Assembly (NCBI RefSeq): GCF_003284585.1
Contig: NZ_QKRX01000021.1
Span: forward strand, 1 to 36,535
DNA from: Nitrincola tibetensis
GTDB taxonomy: Bacteria; Pseudomonadota; Gammaproteobacteria; Pseudomonadales; Balneatricaceae
Reading direction: 5' to 3'
Length of the DNA stretch: 36,535 nt
Under the pieces are notes generated by a model that worked only from the letters and a program-made list of their open reading frames with translations, did not search any database and was not told where the DNA came from. The position numbers and the translations under genes were made by a program. Every line of letters starts with the position of its first letter. Positions within the stretch are counted from its first letter, which is position 1. This document shows, piece after piece, positions 9,533 to 19,471 of the stretch.

Positions 9533-9533
<1 letters not shown>
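9108..9533 (-). CDS. DUF2802 membrane protein of the chemotaxis cluster
   Basis: 141-residue protein of unknown function. One N-terminal membrane helix (about residues 10-33, WVILVSIAFLAIVAIALSFLALI) is followed by a basic, coiled-coil-prone segment. The C-terminal DUF2802-type region (LAYNQAARLMEMGAGVEDLVRSCGIGRPEAELMALLH) looks like a small helix-turn-helix. Homologues sit at the end of chemotaxis operons after cheW in Pseudomonas and Vibrio. Here its ATG overlaps the parP stop by one base (TGATG), so it is translationally coupled to parP and the usual cheW between them is missing. Family assignment is from recall of the region; the function is not known. Confidence 0.8.
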
Positions 9534-10938
<1,405 letters not shown>

Positions 10939-10939
<1 letters not shown>

Positions 10940-11715
10940 TACGCCCCCTTACGATGTTCTAATAGGTTTCGTAGCAATCGAGCATATGCATGAACACCAC
11001 GACTTCCAGAGTCCAATGTTGATGGTACGACGCCTTTGATACTCGCATTTCTGAATTTAGTATCAACCGGAACTACAGCTCCAGACACTTTGTCGCCATA
11101 CAAATTATGCAACTCTCTGAGGCTGCTAACCGATGCCTGAGTGCGTCTATCGTAGAATGTGGGCAGTATTGTGTAATTCAACTTTGCTTTCCGAGCTCGA
11201 TTGATCATATCAATCGTTCTAATCATACGCTCAAGTCCTTTTAACGCAAGAAACTCAGTCTGAACAGGAATGATAAGATGGTTACAAGCAGCAAGTGCAT
11301 TAACCATCAAAACTCCTAGAACAGGAGGGCTATCGATAATGACATAATCATATCTATCTTTTAAAAATCGCAACGCCTTTGCAACTTGCAAGCCCAATCC
11401 TTCTTTGCCTACCGCTTTGCGCTCTAGCGTTGCCAAGGCTGTAGAGGCAGGCAATAAATCAATGTTCTCGTTGCTAGTTTTAACAATCAATGAATTAACT
11501 TGAACAGACGTTAAATCCGGCCGTTCAAACAGATCATAAGCACTCAGCTCTATCTCGTCAGGATCAAATCTAAAATAGCTTGTCAGTGAACCGTGAGGAT
11601 CAAGATCCACCATTAAAACCCTATAACCAACCTCTGACAAGAGACCAGCAATAGACACAACTGTTGTTGTTTTACCAACACCGCCTTTTTGATTCGCAAC
11701 CGCCCAAACCTGCAT
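10939..11715 (-). CDS. parC: ParA-family ATPase ParC (polar chemotaxis array positioning)
   Basis: ParA/MinD-type ATPase with the deviant Walker A KGGVGKTT near the N-terminus (about residues 10-17), the switch I region DLDPHGS and Walker B-like YVIIDSPP. In Vibrio and Pseudomonas the orthologue next to cheB and parP places chemotaxis arrays at the cell pole and shares them between daughters. It is not the chromosome-partition ParA, judging by location and the absence of parB. ATG start with AGGA upstream; 258 residues is normal. It lies 20 bp after cheB and overlaps parP. It is unrelated to topoisomerase IV subunit ParC despite the shared symbol. Confidence 0.9.
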
Positions 11716-11735
11716 ATTTCTTTCCTGTTAACGGT

Positions 11736-12968
11736 CTACTTTTTGCCATCGGGAGCAGACAGGAGATCACCAATATCATTTAAATCCAAAACTGCATCTG
11801 CCAAGCCAGCATTAACAACGGCCTGTGGCATACCGTAAATGGTACAAGTTTCTTTACTCTGAGCCCACATTACAGAGCCCGCCTCTTTAAGACGACGAGC
11901 ACCTTCACAGCCATCAGCTCCCATACCCGTCAAAATAATCCCTAACACTTTGTTTTGATAAAGCCTTGCAGCAGATGCATAAGTAAAATCAACACTGGGC
12001 TTATACGTCAAGCGCTCATCACCTGGAATAATTTTCAACTTATCAATCTGGCGCGGATCTATCATCAACTGCATTCCACCAGGGCAAAGCAAAGCAAGAC
12101 CTGGCCTCATACGATCTCCATCGACAGCCTCTCTGACTTCAATAGAGCACTGCTGATTCAATCTTTCCGCAAACACCTTGGTAAAGGTAGAGGGCATGTG
12201 CTGAATAAGCAAAATAGGGTGTGGAAAGTTTGATGGAATACGCGTAAGAATTGCTTGCAGTGCAGCAGGGCCACCTGTAGAAGCTCCAATTACAACCAAG
12301 CGACAATCAGGAAGCCTAGCTGGTTTGGCAACACGAGTGTTAAGCACCTTAGAAGACGCGTCTTGACGAGCTGACAATCCTGTTACCGATTGATCTTGAG
12401 CTAAGGATGTCCTAGGAATGTATTGGCGCCTCGTTTCCAGTGCACTTTTCACTTCAGTATCACGTGCCGAAACAACTGATGAAGTTGAAGGCTCTGGTCG
12501 AAATACCATCGTTGTCGACGAACCACTCGTAGATGGATTTCGGCCAAAAGCTGTATTCGTATTAAAGTTGCGAGAAGTCCCTAATGCAACAACCCGATCA
12601 ATTAACTCTTTGCGCAAATCGCTAGACCGATCCATCCAAGCGCGGATATCTTTAGGTAAATAATCAACAGCTCCAGCCTCTAAAGCACGCAAAGTCACCC
12701 TAGCCCCTTCATGGGTCAGGGATGACAGCATCAACACATTTGTTGGTGCCACTTGCATGATTTGCCTTACCGCCTCAATACCATTCATTTTAGGCATTTC
12801 GACGTCCATCGTAATTAGATCCGGCCGCAGACGCGCTGCTTTCTCTACTGCCTCATTACCATTTACTGCAGTTCCAACAATTTTAATTCGCGGATCACTA
12901 CTAAGTGTTTCTTCTATCCGGTTACGAAAAAAACTGGAATCATCAACGATCAGCACTTTCACCGCCAT
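11736..12968 (-). CDS. cheB: chemotaxis protein-glutamate methylesterase CheB
   Basis: Response regulator that removes methyl groups from (and deamidates) chemoreceptors for adaptation. N-terminal receiver domain with DD at 9-10, phospho-acceptor Asp55 (TMDVEMP) and the Lys of LPKD. A long, low-complexity linker of about 90 residues rich in Ser/Thr/Arg follows. The C-terminal methylesterase domain shows catalytic Ser in GASTGGP, His in QHMPSTF and Asp in GMGADG. The GTG at 12983 would add five residues, but MAVKVLIVDDS from the ATG at 12968 matches the family. It lies 33 bp after cheA; no motCD genes separate it from parC as they do in Pseudomonas. Confidence 0.96.
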   Translation of the reverse strand: MAVKVLIVDDSSFFRNRIEETLSSDPRIKIVGTAVNGNEAVEKAARLRPDLITMDVEMPKMNGIEAVRQIMQVAPTNVLMLSSLTHEGARVTLRALEAGAVDYLPKDIRAWMDRSSDLRKELIDRVVALGTSRNFNTNTAFGRNPSTSGSSTTMVFRPEPSTSSVVSARDTEVKSALETRRQYIPRTSLAQDQSVTGLSARQDASSKVLNTRVAKPARLPDCRLVVIGASTGGPAALQAILTRIPSNFPHPILLIQHMPSTFTKVFAERLNQQCSIEVREAVDGDRMRPGLALLCPGGMQLMIDPRQIDKLKIIPGDERLTYKPSVDFTYASAARLYQNKVLGIILTGMGADGCEGARRLKEAGSVMWAQSKETCTIYGMPQAVVNAGLADAVLDLNDIGDLLSAPDGKK

Positions 12969-13001
12969 ACAGGAATCACCCACTCAACAGAGCTAAACCA
13001 A

Positions 13002-15098
13002 CTATTCTGCATAGCGTTTCAAAAGATTTGGAATATCGATAATGAGTGCTATTCGTCCGTCACCTGTAATCGTTGCACCTGATAACCCTTGCGTTCCATG
13101 TAAAATGGAACCCAAGGGTTTAATGACCACTTCCTCTTGCCCTACCAACTGATCGACAACAAAGCCAACTCGAGTCGTGCCGACTGAAACGATCACAACA
13201 TGCCCCTGTTCTGGCAAGTCCGCCACTTCATGCCCTTTCACCAACCAACGCTTCAAGTGGAATAATGGCAACGCACGGTCACGAACAATGATAACTTGCT
13301 GACCATCAACGATGTTTGTTTTGGTTAAATCTAAATTATAAATTTCGTTTACATTCACCAAGGGCAGTGCAAACGCTTGCTCTTCCAAAGTCACCATCAA
13401 GGTCGGCATAATCGCAAGCGTTAATGGAACTTGAATAGCTATCTGGGTACCTTGTCCAAGGACAGAGTCAATTGCCAGCGTCCCGTTCAGCTGAGTAATT
13501 TTGGTTTTGACGACATCCATACCGACGCCTCGACCTGAAATATCTGAAATTTCAGATTTTGTCGAGAAGCCCGCTTGGAATATCAAATTAAAACATTCGT
13601 GATCGGTCAAACGTGCAGCGGCTTCAGGGTCAAGCATCCCCCTAGAGACGGCCAAACGACGCAATTTCTCTGCGTCCATACCCGCACCATCATCACGAAT
13701 GATTAGCAGAATATGATCACCCTCTTGCTCTGCAGAAAGTAAAACATGCCCTTCTCTTGGCTTACCCATCATTTCACGATCTTCGGGCGACTCAATACCG
13801 TGATCAACTGAGTTGCGGACTAAGTGAATCAATGGATCAGCTAGAGCTTCAACCAAGTTTTTATCTAGGTCAGTCTCTTCACCTCGCAACTCAAGGCGAA
13901 TTTCTTTTTTCAAACTTCTCGATAAATCTCGAATTAAACGAGGAAAGCGTCCAAAAACCTTTTTAACAGGCTGCATCCGTGTTTTCATTACAGATGTCTG
14001 TAAATCAGCTGTGACCATGTCCAAAGTACCTAACGCTTTAGACATCTCCTCATCATCACCAGCACCGCCTAATCGAACCAAGCGATTTCTGACAAGAACC
14101 AGTTCACCCACCATGTTCATTATTTTATCAAGTAACGCCGTATCAACGCGCACGTTACTCTCTTGAACAACCTTAGCCTGAGCAACGGGTGATGGCACTG
14201 AAACCGATGTTTTGGTTGACACTATATCTTCAGAGGGTCCCGACGACATAGAGGAATAGTCATCTTTGATATAGGCATCTAAGTCAGATGAAGCTTTTGC
14301 TGTAGGGGCGGATGGAGCTGGAGCAACATATGCAAACGCACCTTCACCTTTGGCTTGCAGGTCATTGAGTAGCGCTTCAAATTCATCTTCAGTTATTTCT
14401 TCATCAGAACTCGTCGCTGCAACAGAGTCCGTAAGCTTACCTGGAGCACCTCCTGAACCATGGAGCTCATCAAGAAGCGCTTCAAACTCACTTTCGGTAA
14501 TCAAATCTTCTTCTGTGTCATATACTTTTGCTTCGGAAGAAGACTTAGATGGTCCAGTCACATCCCCCAACAACAAGTCAAATTCATCATTTGGAGAGTT
14601 CGGATTCAACACAGCCGACTGGGGCTTTTCCACTTTGGCAGAAGAAGGCGAGGGCCGAGCTGTAGAAGTCGATTTAGGAGCAGCGATAGGCTCAGCAGAA
14701 TCCTCTACCTCACCAGAGACAAAAGCCTTCAAACGAGCAAGGAGCGCATTTGAAGCAGGCTGAGGTGCCTCACCGTTACGAACATTGTCAAACATTACGT
14801 TGACGGCATCTAAGGATTGCAAGACCACATCCATAAGCGCTGCAGTTAGTTTAATTTCACCGTTTCGGAGCAAATCAAACAAATTTTCTGCCTGATGACA
14901 GCAGTCAACCATTGGGTCAAGCTGAAGAAAACCAGCACCACCTTTTACAGTATGAAAACCTCTGAATATAGCATTAAGCAAATCACGATCATCTGGCCTT
15001 TGCTCAAGATCGACGAGCTGTTCAGACAACTGTTCTAGAATCTCACCTGCTTCAACGAGGAAATCTTCTAGTATTTCCTGATCGACATCCAAACTCAT
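13002..15098 (-). CDS. cheA: chemotaxis histidine kinase CheA
   Basis: Sensor kinase phosphorylating CheY and CheB. It has a single Hpt domain with phospho-His49 (RGFHTVKGGAGF). A long acidic/Ser-rich linker (about 130-310) replaces a clear P2 domain and carries two ITE[SD]EFEALL motifs. The dimerisation region (MNMVGELVLVRNRL), an ATPase domain with N box HLVRNSVDHGIE and G boxes DDGAGMD and GRGVGMDVV, and a C-terminal CheW-like P5 domain follow. ATGs lie at 15104 and 15098. The AGGGG element abuts the first but is six bases from the second, so I choose 15098 (698 residues). It follows cheZ with a short gap; CheB is downstream. Confidence 0.97.
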   Translation of the reverse strand: MSLDVDQEILEDFLVEAGEILEQLSEQLVDLEQRPDDRDLLNAIFRGFHTVKGGAGFLQLDPMVDCCHQAENLFDLLRNGEIKLTAALMDVVLQSLDAVNVMFDNVRNGEAPQPASNALLARLKAFVSGEVEDSAEPIAAPKSTSTARPSPSSAKVEKPQSAVLNPNSPNDEFDLLLGDVTGPSKSSSEAKVYDTEEDLITESEFEALLDELHGSGGAPGKLTDSVAATSSDEEITEDEFEALLNDLQAKGEGAFAYVAPAPSAPTAKASSDLDAYIKDDYSSMSSGPSEDIVSTKTSVSVPSPVAQAKVVQESNVRVDTALLDKIMNMVGELVLVRNRLVRLGGAGDDEEMSKALGTLDMVTADLQTSVMKTRMQPVKKVFGRFPRLIRDLSRSLKKEIRLELRGEETDLDKNLVEALADPLIHLVRNSVDHGIESPEDREMMGKPREGHVLLSAEQEGDHILLIIRDDGAGMDAEKLRRLAVSRGMLDPEAAARLTDHECFNLIFQAGFSTKSEISDISGRGVGMDVVKTKITQLNGTLAIDSVLGQGTQIAIQVPLTLAIMPTLMVTLEEQAFALPLVNVNEIYNLDLTKTNIVDGQQVIIVRDRALPLFHLKRWLVKGHEVADLPEQGHVVIVSVGTTRVGFVVDQLVGQEEVVIKPLGSILHGTQGLSGATITGDGRIALIIDIPNLLKRYAE
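14358..14501 (-). repeat. duplicated 13-residue acidic motif in the CheA linker
   Basis: Two copies of I-T-E-[SD]-E-F-E-A-L-L-[DN]-[ED]-L are encoded at 14463-14501 and 14358-14396, in the Hpt-to-dimerisation linker where a P2 domain would normally be. A third, looser copy (NDEFDLLLGDV) lies upstream near 14560-14592. They resemble amphipathic acidic helices that could dock CheY or CheB; this role is inferred. Confidence 0.7.
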
Positions 15099-15111
15099 AG
15101 ACATCCCCTAT

Positions 15112-15918
15112 TCAAAAGCCTAGGCTTGACAACAGATCGTCGACATCATCCTGATTAGACACTGCGTTAGCTTCTTTATTTTTTAATTGAGGACCTTGTG
15201 CTTTAATCTGATCCTCAGCTACTTTACTTTCACGCGCCACTTTTTTTGACACATCCATACCACTCAGCCGCTCTACCTTTGACGCCATCTCCATTAGTTT
15301 AACGAGTTGAGTTTCAACTTGGGTCATTAATGTGATAACACGTCGAATAAGTTGACCTGTAATATCTTGGACACTTTGCGACACTAAAATCTCTGTCAGT
15401 ACTGACTTTAACTCAGCGACTGTCTTTTCAGATTCATTTTTGACCATGCATGTTCGGTCATAAACACCATCTAAGGCTTTAAAATCGCCCTCTAGCTGCC
15501 CCACCAACAACAATAAATCTCTGAAACGCTCTGATTGATGATCTAGACGGTCTACTAGAGTTAAAGATTTATCAACGCGGTCCATCGTCTCATGAGAATT
15601 TTTATCAGTTAATTCAATAACATATGCCAGCCTATCAGAAGCATCCGACATAGTAGGCATACCCGATGAGACTACATCCCTACTGCCAATTTTTTCACCA
15701 ATATCACTGGAAAATGACTTGATTGCTTCATGAAGTCCTCGGGTCAGATGCCCTACCTCATTATAAAAAACTTGGTGTCTTGCTTGCTGGAGCTGATTAA
15801 TCAAATCAATAGCGGTGTGCAACTGACCCTGATCAATTGCCAAAACTAACTCTCTGGCTTTTTGACCTAACAGCTCTTCGAGTCCTTCATATTCTAAATT
15901 GGCAATTTGACTATTCAT
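15112..15918 (-). CDS. cheZ: CheY-phosphate phosphatase CheZ
   Basis: Dephosphorylates CheY-P and so shortens the motor signal. The protein is mostly long helices. The catalytic region is SQSVQDITGQ (180-189), carrying the conserved glutamine of the family. The C-terminal DDVDDLLSSLGF is the CheY-binding helix. 268 residues is normal for the Pseudomonas/Vibrio type. ATG start; cheY lies 39 bp upstream and cheA follows within about 14 bp, indicating one operon. Confidence 0.95.
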   Translation of the reverse strand: MNSQIANLEYEGLEELLGQKARELVLAIDQGQLHTAIDLINQLQQARHQVFYNEVGHLTRGLHEAIKSFSSDIGEKIGSRDVVSSGMPTMSDASDRLAYVIELTDKNSHETMDRVDKSLTLVDRLDHQSERFRDLLLLVGQLEGDFKALDGVYDRTCMVKNESEKTVAELKSVLTEILVSQSVQDITGQLIRRVITLMTQVETQLVKLMEMASKVERLSGMDVSKKVARESKVAEDQIKAQGPQLKNKEANAVSNQDDVDDLLSSLGF

Positions 15919-15957
15919 TGTCTAACTCTTTTTGTAGTAAGCAGGCTAAAAAAGCGA

Positions 15958-16341
15958 CTAACTAATGCGCTCGAAAATCTTTTCGATTTTCTCTTTCAAT
16001 ACCACTGCAGTAAAAGGCTTAATGACATAGCCATTCACACCCGCCTGCGCCGCAGCGATGATCTGTTCACGTTTTGCTTCAGCAGTCACCATTAAAACAG
16101 GTATATGCGCCAATTCAGGATCGGACCTAACCTCTTTAAGAAGGTCTATTCCTGTCATGCCAGGCATGTTCCAGTCTGTGATCAAGAACTCAATTCGACC
16201 TTGTTTTAATATCGGCAATGCCGTTCTACCATCATCGGCCTCATCGACATTGGTAAAACCGAGATCACGCAACAGATTTTTAATAATTCGTCTCATGGTA
16301 GAAAAATCATCTACAACAAGAATTTTGATGTCTTTTTTCAA
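15958..16341 (-). CDS. cheY: chemotaxis response regulator CheY
   Basis: Single receiver domain that, when phosphorylated, binds FliM and changes flagellar rotation. Conserved residues: acidic pair at 11-12, phospho-acceptor Asp56 (LITDWNMPG), Thr86 (MVTAEA) and Lys108 (VIKPF). 127 residues is typical. The start codon is TTG ([12 protein letters not shown]), with GGGGGATA upstream. It heads the cheYZA-cheB-parC-parP run and is separated from fliA by 92 bp containing a promoter candidate. Confidence 0.97.
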   Translation of the reverse strand: MKKDIKILVVDDFSTMRRIIKNLLRDLGFTNVDEADDGRTALPILKQGRIEFLITDWNMPGMTGIDLLKEVRSDPELAHIPVLMVTAEAKREQIIAAAQAGVNGYVIKPFTAVVLKEKIEKIFERIS

Positions 16342-16390
16342 GACACTATCCCCCAGCTATGATCGCTAAAAACATAATTCACTATCATCT

Positions 16391-16419
16391 ATAGTAATCA
16401 CGGTTTGTCGATATCTCAA
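16391..16419 (-). promoter_or_regulatory. candidate sigma-70 promoter upstream of cheY
   Basis: Minus strand: TTGAGA (16414-16419), 17-nt spacer, TACTAT (16391-16396), in the 92-bp gap between fliA and cheY. I see no clear sigma-28 (TAAA-N15-GCCGATAA) or sigma-54 match here. Matches are moderate, so read-through from fliA may also supply cheY. Confidence 0.35.
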
Positions 16420-16433
16420 ACAAAAGCGACTAC

Positions 16434-17144
16434 TTAATTCCAACCTTTTAAACGACTTCTAAGCCTCAGGGCGGCTTGGGAGTGTATTTGACTTACTCTA
16501 GACTCACTAACCCCAAGAATGCTACCTATTTCTTTTAAATTTAGCTCTTCATCGTAATATAAAGCCAAAACAAGGCGCTCTTTTTCTGGCAAGTCTCCTA
16601 TCGCTGCAACCAAAGCACTTCGAAAGGCATCCTGACTCACAGCATCTGATGGGCTTAATTCATCCCCTTCAAACTGCAAGACAGCCCCTTCATCAGACTC
16701 ATCCGTCAGCTCATCAACACTGAATAAGCGCGCCTCCATGGAGTCTTGTAATAATCCGTGGTACTCAGAAAGCGATATACCCAGCTCATCTGCCACTTCT
16801 CGATCCGAAGCATCTCGCCCTTCACGTGACTCTACCTGACGCATAGCCTCTGCCACACGACGACCGTTTCGATGTACAGACCTAGGCGTCCAATCGCCTC
16901 GTCTAACCTCATCGATGATTGCGCCTCGAATACGGATACCAGCATAAGTCTCAAAGCTTGCACCTTTACTCATATCGTATTTTGACGCAGCTTCAAGTAA
17001 ACCAATCATTCCTGATTGTATAAGATCATCCAGCTGGACACTCGCAGGTAAGCGCGCCATCAAATGTTGGGCTATCCGCTTCACAAGAGGAGCATATTGT
17101 TCAACCAGTTCGTGGCTAGGCGTAAATTGGAGCTGATTATACAT
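16434..17144 (-). CDS. fliA: flagellar sigma factor FliA (sigma-28)
   Basis: RNA polymerase sigma factor for late flagellar genes such as flagellin and chemotaxis genes. Region 2 is seen in LIQSGMIGLLEAASKYD and FETYAGIRIRGAIIDEVR. Region 3 is seen in REVADELGISLSEYH. Region 4 contains the helix-turn-helix NLKEIGSILGVSESRVSQIHSQA. The frame extends upstream to 17207 into flhG, but the ATG at 17144 (MYNQLQFTPSHELVEQYAPLVKRIA) matches the family and gives 236 residues with no overlap. It sits 25 bp after flhG, as in Pseudomonas. Confidence 0.96.
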   Translation of the reverse strand: MYNQLQFTPSHELVEQYAPLVKRIAQHLMARLPASVQLDDLIQSGMIGLLEAASKYDMSKGASFETYAGIRIRGAIIDEVRRGDWTPRSVHRNGRRVAEAMRQVESREGRDASDREVADELGISLSEYHGLLQDSMEARLFSVDELTDESDEGAVLQFEGDELSPSDAVSQDAFRSALVAAIGDLPEKERLVLALYYDEELNLKEIGSILGVSESRVSQIHSQAALRLRSRLKGWN

Positions 17145-17169
17145 GCAGCTTCTTCGTCTGATGTTGTAT

Positions 17170-17985
17170 TTAAATTCGCTGAACCAATCGTTCGACAAAA
17201 AACTCAAGATGTCCTCTTGGGCTTTTTAAAACAGGCCAACTGTCCACTTTGACAGCCAACTGTCGAAAGGCAAGCGATGATTTACTGTTTGGAAAAGCTT
17301 TAACAACAGGCGTTTGTTTTTGAACCGCTTTTCGTACTGACTCATCATAAGGTATTGACCCAACATATTGAAGGGTTACATCCAGAAAGCGGTCAGTTAC
17401 GGTAAGAATTTTATTAAACATATGCCGCCCCTCTGTATCTGAATGGACCATATTAGCGAGAATCCTGAAGCGCGTCATCCCGTGATCACGATTCAGCATT
17501 TTTATAAGCGCATAGGCATCCGTAATTGAAGTCGGCTCATCACACACCACCACCAACACTTCCTGAGAGGCTCTGACAAAACTAACCACCGACTCAGAGA
17601 TTCCTGCCGCCGTATCAATGATCAATATATCCATGGAGTCGGCAATATCATTAAACGCATAAATTAATTCTGCATGCTGATGTTCAGAAAGAGTGGTCAT
17701 TTCTTGAGTACCAGAAGACGCTGGCACAATCCACATATTATCATCAACACGCACCAACACATCCGCTAGAGTCGTATGACCATCCAACACGTCAGCGATG
17801 GTTCTCTTTGGCCGCAAACCTAATAAAACATCAACATTCGCAAGCCCCAAATCCGCATCCATCAATACAACCCTTCGCCCCATATCACTGAGGGCCGTGG
17901 ATAGATTAACCGAGACATTGGTTTTTCCAACACCTCCTTTTCCACCTGTAACTGCAATGACTTTTACTGGATGAGCTTGCTTCAT
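17170..17985 (-). CDS. flhG: flagellar number regulator FlhG (FleN)
   Basis: MinD-type ATPase that limits the number of polar flagella, antagonising FleQ and FlhF. Deviant Walker A GGKGGVGKT (about 14-22), Walker B-like ILIIDTAAG, and MLNRDHGMTRFR as in FleN of Pseudomonas. The N-terminus starts MKQAHPVKVIAVTGG and lacks the DQAxxLR-type FlhF-activating segment of some homologues, as FleN also does. ATG with AAGGGC upstream; 271 residues. It lies 12 bp after flhF. Confidence 0.95.
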   Translation of the reverse strand: MKQAHPVKVIAVTGGKGGVGKTNVSVNLSTALSDMGRRVVLMDADLGLANVDVLLGLRPKRTIADVLDGHTTLADVLVRVDDNMWIVPASSGTQEMTTLSEHQHAELIYAFNDIADSMDILIIDTAAGISESVVSFVRASQEVLVVVCDEPTSITDAYALIKMLNRDHGMTRFRILANMVHSDTEGRHMFNKILTVTDRFLDVTLQYVGSIPYDESVRKAVQKQTPVVKAFPNSKSSLAFRQLAVKVDSWPVLKSPRGHLEFFVERLVQRI

Positions 17986-17997
17986 ATGATGCCCTTA

Positions 17998-19434
17998 CTA
18001 GCCTGCTCGAAAGACAGGTTGAGACTCATCATCAGATGAGTGCCGCTGTGAAACAACCACCGCTCGGCTCACGAGATCTCTTCTTTGCGCCACAATCAAA
18101 TCATCGGGAATCTTTTGACCATCCGTCACGTAGGCTATTGGCAATTGTTTTTCAACCACGAGACTCAACGCCTCCCCCACACTGCCGGACTCATCCATTT
18201 TCGTCAATACGCATGCATTAAGATTAAGCTCTTTATATATATCATAGGTACTACGCAACAATTGTCTTTGGCTCGAACACGAAAACACCAATAGTTTTTT
18301 AATTCGCATTGAAACAGATGAAAACATATCCATCTGTGTTTTACCCATCAAATCACGCGTATTCATTCCTGCTGTATCGATTAGAACTAAACGTTTACCC
18401 CGCAAGGATAACAGCACTTCTTCCAAACTATGGTTCTCATCTACAACACGCACCGGGACATCTAAAATACGGCCAAAGGTTTTAAGCTGTTCATGTGCGG
18501 CGATCCTAAAGCAGTCGGTTGTCACCAAAGCTAAACTGGAACTCCCGTGCTGCAACACATAGCGAGCAGCCAACTTACCAATTGTCGTCGTTTTACCAAC
18601 GCCAGTAGCCCCAACAAAGGCAATCATACCGCCACGTTCTATAAATTCCTCACCAATAACAGGTATTGCATCTGCAAAGCGACCTAATGCATTACGCCAA
18701 GCATCCTCTTCAGACAATTCTGACTCAATAGAAGACACCAACTGCTGAATTAATCGAGCACTTAAACCCATTTGCTGAAAACGTGATTCAGTCACACGAA
18801 TAACAGATGCGGGATGCTGGTAGGACGCAGGTTTAGGACGAACAGGCGGCTCTTGTATTCGCCCTATCTGCTCTTGCATCATGGAGCGAAGCTGATGGAT
18901 TTCTTGTTGCATGACTCGGATCAAATCATCCTCTTGTGGAGGCTGACGTACTGACTTTGCTGCTGGCTGCGGCACATCCGACCAATCACTAGACGCAAAG
19001 GAATCCTTTGGCACTGCCCGTGATCGTGCATCATCTTGAGTTTTCAGAGAACTCAAAATAAACCTTAGATCCTCGTCATCTTCATCATCAATCTGCTTGT
19101 TTTGTGTATGATCGAGCACAGGAATTGGCTGTTCTGCCACACGGCGCGCTTCAGATATTTTTCGTTCTACTCGTTTTAGCTCTTCAGCCAAATCGGGATC
19201 TGAGCGACGTGACTGAGCGCGTGGCGCAACCACCACCTCTTCTTTAGGCGCTTTGGATTTTGAGCGCAACATTTCCGCTTGTGCTTGCTCATAGTCTTCT
19301 TCACGGGCAGCAACCACTTCAACACCACCAGCGACTCGATGATTAGATATAATGACCGCATCCGCTCCAATTTCTTCCCTGACACGTCTCATGGCTTGCC
19401 GCATATCAGGAGCAAAAATACGTTTCACTTTCAT
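17998..19434 (-). CDS. flhF: polar flagellar GTPase FlhF
   Basis: SRP-family GTPase that marks the pole for flagellar assembly. N-terminal B domain (MKVKRIFAPDMRQAMRRVREEIGADAVIISN), a long charged and Gln-rich linker, then N and G domains. The P-loop is GATGVGKTT (about 275-283) with DTAG and TKMDES further on. 478 residues is usual for marine gammaproteobacteria. ATG with AAGGA upstream. It lies 37 bp after flhA in a conserved flhA-flhF-flhG-fliA order. Confidence 0.96.
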   Translation of the reverse strand: MKVKRIFAPDMRQAMRRVREEIGADAVIISNHRVAGGVEVVAAREEDYEQAQAEMLRSKSKAPKEEVVVAPRAQSRRSDPDLAEELKRVERKISEARRVAEQPIPVLDHTQNKQIDDEDDEDLRFILSSLKTQDDARSRAVPKDSFASSDWSDVPQPAAKSVRQPPQEDDLIRVMQQEIHQLRSMMQEQIGRIQEPPVRPKPASYQHPASVIRVTESRFQQMGLSARLIQQLVSSIESELSEEDAWRNALGRFADAIPVIGEEFIERGGMIAFVGATGVGKTTTIGKLAARYVLQHGSSSLALVTTDCFRIAAHEQLKTFGRILDVPVRVVDENHSLEEVLLSLRGKRLVLIDTAGMNTRDLMGKTQMDMFSSVSMRIKKLLVFSCSSQRQLLRSTYDIYKELNLNACVLTKMDESGSVGEALSLVVEKQLPIAYVTDGQKIPDDLIVAQRRDLVSRAVVVSQRHSSDDESQPVFRAG

Positions 19435-19471
19435 AGTTGATCCTTACCGAAACTGCGCTCGTTCATCCACA

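Noticed and set aside
14350-14763. Plus-strand open frame opposite the cheA linker
   Set aside because: Ser-rich shadow of the low-complexity linker; no independent support.
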